Of a stretch of 18,714 nucleotides of DNA, positions 14,341 through 18,714 are shown one piece after another. A program made the translations under genes and the position numbers. Under the pieces are notes generated by a model. It saw only the letters and a program-made list of their open reading frames with translations. It was not told the origin of the DNA and did no database searches. How positions within the stretch are numbered: the stretch's first letter is position 1; every line of letters starts with the position of its first letter. Source of the stretch: CAZDXB01 sp964509335 (lineage in GTDB: Bacteria; Bacteroidota; Ignavibacteria; Kapaibacteriales; UBA2268); assembly GCA_964509335.1 (NCBI GenBank), contig CAZDXB010000043.1, forward strand, positions 1-18,714, written 5' to 3'.

Positions 14341-15972
14341 TTAGCTTTTAAACAAATCGACAAATTCAAATTTTTCTCCGTCGAAAAGCCCTTTGTCGCT
14401 CAATTTTAATTTCGGTATTACGAGAAGAGCCATAAAGGATAAAGTCATAAACGGCGCGCTCATCTTCGAACCGAGCGAATTGGCTTTTTGCGTTAGTTCT
14501 TTGTATTTCGCCGCCGTTTCGTAGCCGTCGGCGTCGGTCATCAAGCCGGCTATCGGTAAAGGAAGAGTTTCTACCGAGCCGTCCGACGCTACCGCCATAC
14601 CGCCTTTCGTTTTTATTAGCGAATTGACGGCTAATAATATATCTTCGTCCTCTACTCCCGTCGCTATGATATTATGCGAGTCGTGCGCTACGCTAGTCGC
14701 TATAGCTCCTTTTTTCAATCCAAAGTTCTTTATGAAAGCGATTGCGGGTTGCGCGTTTTCGTATCTGTTTACTACGGCGATTTTAAGAATATCGCTATCA
14801 ACGTTAGAAACGGCTTTGCCGTTCTCGATGTTTATTTGAGCTTCGGTTTCTTTTGTCGTTAAATCGCCGTCTGTAGCTCCAATAGCTCTTACGTTTTTGG
14901 ACTCAGCTTCTATTTGGAAATCTTCTATTGTTTTTGACGTAGCTTTGAAATTGTTGACGATATCAGAATCGACGCTTTCGATTAATGATTTCCTTTTTCT
15001 CGCTACCAAATTGCCTTTGACGTATGTTTCTATTACGCCGAAATTCTTAAGATTATCAATAAGTATGAAGTCCGCGTCGTCGCCTTCGCGTAGCAATCCG
15101 ACGTCGAGATTATAATGCGTTACGGGATTTAAGGTCGCGGATTTCAGCGCGTCCATTGGTTTTACCCCTCTGGCGACGGCTTTTTTAACGAGTAAATTAA
15201 TATGACCGGCGACTAAATCGTCCGGATGTTTATCGTCGCTGCAAAGCATAGTCATTTCGTTATGGGTGTCCATTAGCGGATACAGTTCGACGAAATTCTT
15301 CGCCGCCGAACCTTCGCGAATTTGAATTTTCATACCGTAGGATATTTTATCCAGAGCTTCGCGCATTGAAAAGCATTCGTGGTCGGCGCTTATGCCCGCC
15401 GAGACGTATTTCTTGGCTTCTTCGCCTTGCAAGCCCGGCGAATGTCCGTCGCTTGGTTTGCCGTATTTTTCCGCGAGTTCGATTTTTTCCGTAACGTCGG
15501 GAGCGCCGTTTAACACGCCCGGGAAGTTCATCATTTCGCTCAGATACTTGATTTTGTCGGTTTTCAATAGTCGTTCGATTTCTTCGGCTCCGATTTCCGC
15601 CCCGGAAGTTTCGAACGGAGTAGCAGGGACGCAGGACGGCGCGCCGAAGTAAAATTTAAAAGGGACCTGCTCGCCGTTTTTTATCATATAGTTAACTCCT
15701 TCGATTCCGAGGACGTTCGCTATTTCGTGCGGGTCCGAAACGGTAGCGACGGTTCCGTGAACTACAGCCAGTCTAGCGAACTCAGCCGGCGGCAGCATTG
15801 AGCTTTCTATGTGGATATGCGAATCTACAAAGCCCGGAATTAAATATTCGTCGAGCTTTTCGCTAGCTCGCTCGATTTTACTGATTTTACCGTTTTCTAC
15901 TGTTATTTTGGCGGGGAATATCCTTTCCCCGATTATATCTACTAAATTACCGGAAATTTCTAAGTTTTCCAT
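14341..15972 (-). CDS. ade: Adenine deaminase
   Basis: This amidohydrolase-superfamily metalloenzyme deaminates adenine to hypoxanthine for purine salvage in the cytoplasm. The 543 residues are slightly short of the 570-590 usual in E. coli and Bacillus, but both domains are present. Metal ligands and catalytic motifs can be seen: GFVDSHIHIESSML (His52, His54), TVSDPHEIANVLG (His82), DGHSPGLQG, SADHECFSMREALDKISYGM and the acidic LCSDDKHPDDLVAGH. Family-typical IREGSAAKN and the late GGMAVASDG, characteristic of the AdeC C-terminal domain, are also present. The ATG at 15972 is preceded by GCGGAG two bases away, a rather tight ribosome site. It begins 14 bases after the RsmI-like gene, and dut follows after 34 bases, so it is central in an apparent four-gene operon. 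Confidence 0.96.
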   Translation of the reverse strand: MENLEISGNLVDIIGERIFPAKITVENGKISKIERASEKLDEYLIPGFVDSHIHIESSMLPPAEFARLAVVHGTVATVSDPHEIANVLGIEGVNYMIKNGEQVPFKFYFGAPSCVPATPFETSGAEIGAEEIERLLKTDKIKYLSEMMNFPGVLNGAPDVTEKIELAEKYGKPSDGHSPGLQGEEAKKYVSAGISADHECFSMREALDKISYGMKIQIREGSAAKNFVELYPLMDTHNEMTMLCSDDKHPDDLVAGHINLLVKKAVARGVKPMDALKSATLNPVTHYNLDVGLLREGDDADFILIDNLKNFGVIETYVKGNLVARKRKSLIESVDSDIVNNFKATSKTIEDFQIEAESKNVRAIGATDGDLTTKETEAQINIENGKAVSNVDSDILKIAVVNRYENAQPAIAFIKNFGLKKGAIATSVAHDSHNIIATGVEDEDILLAVNSLIKTKGGMAVASDGSVETLPLPIAGLMTDADGYETAAKYKELTQKANSLGSKMSAPFMTLSFMALLVIPKLKLSDKGLFDGEKFEFVDLFKS

Positions 15973-15986
15973 AACTCCGCTTTCAG

Positions 15987-16769
15987 TTATTTGTTCTTTC
16001 TTCTACTAACGAATACTCTTTTTGAATCTTTATGCTTTTTCTTTTTTTTGGGGGGCGAGGAGAAATTGTCGTGAGGCAATCCCTCAAAAACGATAATAAA
16101 CTCCCCTTTGAATTTTATGTTTTTGAATTTGTTGTAAAGTTCTCGAAAACTCCCGTAGTGGTGGGTTTCGTAAGGCATAGTAAGGTTGCAGCCGATATAA
16201 GCGCTTCGGAAAGGCATAACTTTTTCGGCGGCTTCTAAAAGTGGATGTAGTCTGTAAGGGGTTTCCATTAGAACGACCGTTCTTTTTTCCGCGCTTAACT
16301 CGCGCAGTTGTTTTATTCTTTCGGATTTATCTCTGCTTAAGAATCCGGCGTAAAGAAACTGGTCTAATTCAAATCCGCTTCTTACTATGGCGGTAGTCAA
16401 GCTGGAGACGCCGGGGATGACTTCTATATCGATTCCCCTGCGCAGCGCCGCTTTGAGAAGCTCCAATCCCGGATCGGCTAATATTGGGGATCCCGCGTCG
16501 GAAATAAGAGCTATTTCGCGTCCTTCGTCTAAATCGAATATAAGTTCTTGAGCTTTTTCTTCTTCGTTGTGTTCGTTTAGTTGTTCGAGAGTTTTATTAA
16601 TATTGTATTTCTTAAGCGTTTTAGCGCCTTCTTTGCCTTCTTCGCATACAACGAAATCAACCTTTTTTAATACTCTTAAAGCTCGTAAGGTAATATCTTC
16701 GGTGTTTCCGATTGGGGTGGAAACTATGTATAAACGTCCTCTTTTCTTAGCGTTTTCGTCTTTTGCCAT
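15987..16769 (-). CDS. RsmI-family (tetrapyrrole methylase fold) SAM-dependent methyltransferase
   Basis: Proteins of this fold include RsmI, which 2'-O-methylates C1402 of 16S rRNA. The 260 residues show the family frame: GRLYIVSTPIGNTEDITLRA (11-30), the SAM-binding ALISDAGSPILADPG (87-101), VIPGVSSLTTAIVRSG (117-132), YAGFLSRDKSERIKQL, VVLMETPYRLHPLLE and FKGEFIIVFEG. Two canonical places differ: the usual CEDTR is CEEGKEG (42-48), and the TPLISDPG segment reads SPILADPG. This pattern is, as I recall, seen in an RsmI paralogue of the Chlorobi/Bacteroidetes side, so it may be either the lineage's RsmI or a second methyltransferase with another target; I therefore give no symbol. The tail is strongly basic (PPKKKKKHKDSKRVFVSRRK), consistent with RNA binding. 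It is the first gene of the run that continues into ade, dut and fmt. No convincing promoter was found in the 97 bases upstream. Confidence 0.85.
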   Translation of the reverse strand: MAKDENAKKRGRLYIVSTPIGNTEDITLRALRVLKKVDFVVCEEGKEGAKTLKKYNINKTLEQLNEHNEEEKAQELIFDLDEGREIALISDAGSPILADPGLELLKAALRRGIDIEVIPGVSSLTTAIVRSGFELDQFLYAGFLSRDKSERIKQLRELSAEKRTVVLMETPYRLHPLLEAAEKVMPFRSAYIGCNLTMPYETHHYGSFRELYNKFKNIKFKGEFIIVFEGLPHDNFSSPPKKKKKHKDSKRVFVSRRKNK

Positions 16770-16866
16770 TAAGTTCGTTGTCTTTTAATAATTAGAACGA
16801 TGCAAAATTAACTATAAATCGCCAGAGATAAAAACTACGCGTTTCTAAATATAGGGCTTTTTTATT

Positions 16867-17655
16867 TTATTCGTACGCTCTTGGAACGTCGTATTCTATT
16901 TTTTGGACGTTAAATCTTGCGTAACTGTATTCGCCTGAGTCCAACATCCAAACCCCTTCAATTTTAGATGGGATAAGCGTTCCATTGTATCTTTTATAAT
17001 CGCTTAGCTTGCCTACCCAAGTTTCCAAATCGTCCGCTCTCTTGTATCGCTTAGTTTCCATTAGCGTTATTTCTCCTTTATTGTTGAAATAGACTTTATA
17101 CCAAACAGATAAGTCGTTGTAATCAAAAGTCAATTTCGCTGAGTTTGAATCTATCGGAGTCCACTTTAAATTCTCTCTGGGCAACAGATTAGTCGGGAAC
17201 CAAACGCTTTCTCCAAGCCATCTCAAAAGTTCGCCTTGAGTTACTTTGTCGCCTTTTTCTTGTGCGATTCTTATGAAGGAAAAAAGATAGACGCTCAACT
17301 CGCCTTTTCCGGCTATGTATTGGTCGCGCGCTTTAAAAGTCGAAGTTTTGCCTATCCAAACAAAGCCGGGAACGGCAGATGTGAAATATTGTTCTCCTTC
17401 GATGTCTATCCATTCCTTGTTCGGCGCGGTTTTGAATTGACCGTTGTGTTTTAATCGGACGTAACTAACGTAAGGAGAGCCTTCTTTCAATACGAGCTTA
17501 AAATATCGTTGAACCGGGTCGGGAAGACCCGTAAGCTGTTCGTAAGAAAACTTTTTGCCGGAAATTTCGCTCGCTCGCGAAAACAAATTAGCTACCGGTT
17601 TAGTCGTTGAGCATCCTAACATAGCAATCGAACTTATAATTAATAAATACTTCAT
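16867..17655 (-). CDS. DUF6920/DUF6544-type putative lipoprotein
   Basis: This 262-residue protein has a short N-terminal hydrophobic signal ending MLGC (Cys15), then STTKP, a plausible though imperfect lipobox because Met rather than Leu sits at -3. The mature part follows the DUF6920 (earlier DUF6544) layout, as far as I remember it: LTGLPDPVQRYFKLVL (~40-56), RLKHNGQFKT, EQYFTSAVPGFVWIGKT (~87-103), RDQYIAGKGELSVYLFSFI, the WFP block GELLRWLGESVWFPTNLLP (~141-160), and YNGTLIPSKIEGVWML near the end. The function of that family is unknown; the fold is beta-rich. A cell-envelope location is inferred from the signal. It stands between a small membrane protein gene (109 bases upstream) and the RsmI-like operon (97 bases downstream), with no clear promoter or hairpin in either gap. 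A TATATT lies 38 bases before the ATG but lacks a -35. Confidence 0.8.
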   Translation of the reverse strand: MKYLLIISSIAMLGCSTTKPVANLFSRASEISGKKFSYEQLTGLPDPVQRYFKLVLKEGSPYVSYVRLKHNGQFKTAPNKEWIDIEGEQYFTSAVPGFVWIGKTSTFKARDQYIAGKGELSVYLFSFIRIAQEKGDKVTQGELLRWLGESVWFPTNLLPRENLKWTPIDSNSAKLTFDYNDLSVWYKVYFNNKGEITLMETKRYKRADDLETWVGKLSDYKRYNGTLIPSKIEGVWMLDSGEYSYARFNVQKIEYDVPRAYE

Positions 17656-17764
17656 TATAAAATTATTCTCGATTGTTCAAAATAGCAGGTCGCAATATAA
17701 ATTTTTTAGACTGAGGACCGATAGTAAATTTATCAAGTTTCTGCGGGACGGCAGCGCCACTTTA

Positions 17765-18016
17765 TTATAGAACGTAAAATACAAGGTAATAAGCGAATAA
17801 ATAGATAATCAAAATTAAAGCCAGCCACAAGAAGAATAGAATTGCGGTAACTTTATCGGGAAATTTGATATCGTTTTTCGATTCGTCAAAGTAAATCGGA
17901 CTTTTACGAAAGATGAGCTTAAAACTAAATAAAGAAGCAAACATTAACGCAAATCCGACAAGGACATTTATCGATATCTCAAGGGCTTTATCGAGAAATA
18001 AACTAAATTCATTCAT
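17765..18016 (-). CDS. Small two-helix membrane protein, unknown
   Basis: This 83-residue open frame encodes two hydrophobic segments, about residues 14-36 (ISINVLVGFALMFASLFSFK) and 58-82 (AILFFLWLALILIIYLFAYY), joined by a charged loop (RKSPIYFDESKNDIKFPDK). I recognise no family. Reasons to believe it: it fills the only sizeable space between the rRNA terminator and the lipoprotein gene, the strand agrees with its neighbours, and the hydrophobic pattern is helical rather than random. Against it: there is no Shine-Dalgarno and no good promoter. It begins about 100 bases after the rRNA terminator, so any read-through from the rRNA operon would transcribe it. Confidence 0.6.
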   Translation of the reverse strand: MNEFSLFLDKALEISINVLVGFALMFASLFSFKLIFRKSPIYFDESKNDIKFPDKVTAILFFLWLALILIIYLFAYYLVFYVL

Positions 18017-18111
18017 ATAAATAAGTTATATCTTTGTGAGTTTGATAGTAATTGCATTTCAACTACCAAAATTAAAAAATTTCAATTAAGTTAAAAGATA
18101 AAAGAGCGATT

Positions 18112-18149
18112 AAATAAAAAAGCCCGCACAAACAAATGAACGGGCTTTT
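18112..18149 (-). terminator. rRNA operon terminator
   Basis: A nine-pair stem formed by 18141-18149 and 18118-18126 (core CCCG/CGGG, AAAAGCCCG on the minus strand), with a 14-base loop. On the minus strand it is followed by a T-rich run (TTTATTTAAT after the TTTT of the stem). It lies just 12 bases after the 3' end of 5S rRNA. The symmetry could also stop plus-strand transcripts. Confidence 0.88.
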
Positions 18150-18160
18150 AAAAATAAATA

Positions 18161-18278
18161 GATTGGCGGCGACCTACTCTCCCACACGGGTAACCGAGTA
18201 GTACCATCGGCGCTGCGGAGCTTAACTGCTCTGTTCGGAATGGTAAGAGGTGTTTCCTCCGCGCTATAACCGCCAATC
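18161..18278 (-). rRNA. rrf: 5S ribosomal RNA
   Basis: About 118 bases with the terminal helix GATTGGCGG/CCGCCAATC at both ends, plus the conserved CCGAACAGAGCAGTTAAGC on the minus strand and the closing GTGGGAGAGTAGGTCGC. The exact ends are set by the terminal helix. It follows 23S rRNA on the same strand in the usual order and precedes the operon terminator. Confidence 0.97.
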
Positions 18279-18377
18279 AAATTTTTAGAGAACGAAAACA
18301 ATCGAACTGAAAGGAAGATTCGAAGTTGTTTGTATCTCCGAGTCGTAAAGAGGGAACTGTACGACAACCAAAAATTA
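18279..18377 (-). other. 23S-5S internal transcribed spacer
   Basis: About 99 bases between the two rRNAs with no tRNA. A hairpin GTCGTA (18342-18347)/TACGAC (18360-18365) with a 12-base loop lies just after the 23S 3' end and may take part in processing. Nothing else was recognised. Confidence 0.8.

Positions 18378-18714
<337 letters not shown>

Noticed and set aside
17656..17764. GC-rich patch followed by AT-rich DNA between the small membrane protein and the lipoprotein gene, considered as a small RNA, tRNA or terminator
   Set aside because: There is no cloverleaf; the hairpin CTGC/GCAG has four pairs and no T-run, and TTGATA and TATATT there are 31 bases apart, too far for a promoter.
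18017..18111. Promoter for the 83-residue protein
   Set aside because: TTGGTA and TATCAA are 16 bases apart but the -10 match is poor; no other pair fits.

Overview
This window looks like a chromosomal piece of a bacterium from the Fibrobacteres-Chlorobi-Bacteroidetes group. The main evidence is two secreted proteins that end in type IX secretion (T9SS) sorting domains, a system essentially confined to that group. Several starts lack a Shine-Dalgarno sequence, and the coding sequence is AT-leaning with many TCG, GCG and GAC codons. Three promoters fit TTGAtA-N17-TATATT, closer to an ordinary sigma-70 promoter than to the Bacteroides -33/-7 type, which hints at the Chlorobi/Ignavibacteria side. 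That placement is an inference; the 23S fragment at the right edge could settle it.

Left part (1-11244, all plus strand): the end of a secreted glycoside-hydrolase-like protein with a T9SS tail; a sulfotransferase-family protein; a haloalkane-dehalogenase-type alpha/beta hydrolase with a complete catalytic set; a large secreted FG-GAP/ASPIC-UnbV protein with a T9SS tail; and a second, very divergent sulfotransferase-like protein closed by a terminator. A new promoter then drives a family 2 glycosyltransferase and a CoA-binding-fold protein, again closed by a terminator. A multi-spanning GT-C-type membrane protein and a phosphoglucosamine/phosphomannomutase (own promoter, own terminator) follow. 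Two sulfotransferase-like proteins, a GT2, a GT-C protein and a hexose-phosphate mutase in one stretch suggest surface polysaccharide or glycan work, but this is guilt by association.

Right part (18714-11329, all minus strand): the 3' end of 23S rRNA, 5S rRNA and the rRNA operon terminator; a small two-helix membrane protein; a putative lipoprotein of the DUF6920/DUF6544 type; a compact housekeeping run (RsmI-like methyltransferase, adenine deaminase, dUTPase, methionyl-tRNA formyltransferase); and an independently promoted lipoprotein/membrane protein joining an outside IPT/TIG domain to a cytoplasmic TerB-like domain. The plus and minus halves converge at about 11245-11328 on a terminator.

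No tRNA, CRISPR array, insertion sequence or phage gene was seen, and no gene-free stretch exceeds 300 bases (longest 162 bp, 12664-12825). The least explained items are the IPT-membrane-TerB protein, the tandem 15-residue duplication inside the first sulfotransferase, and the coherent promoter set.
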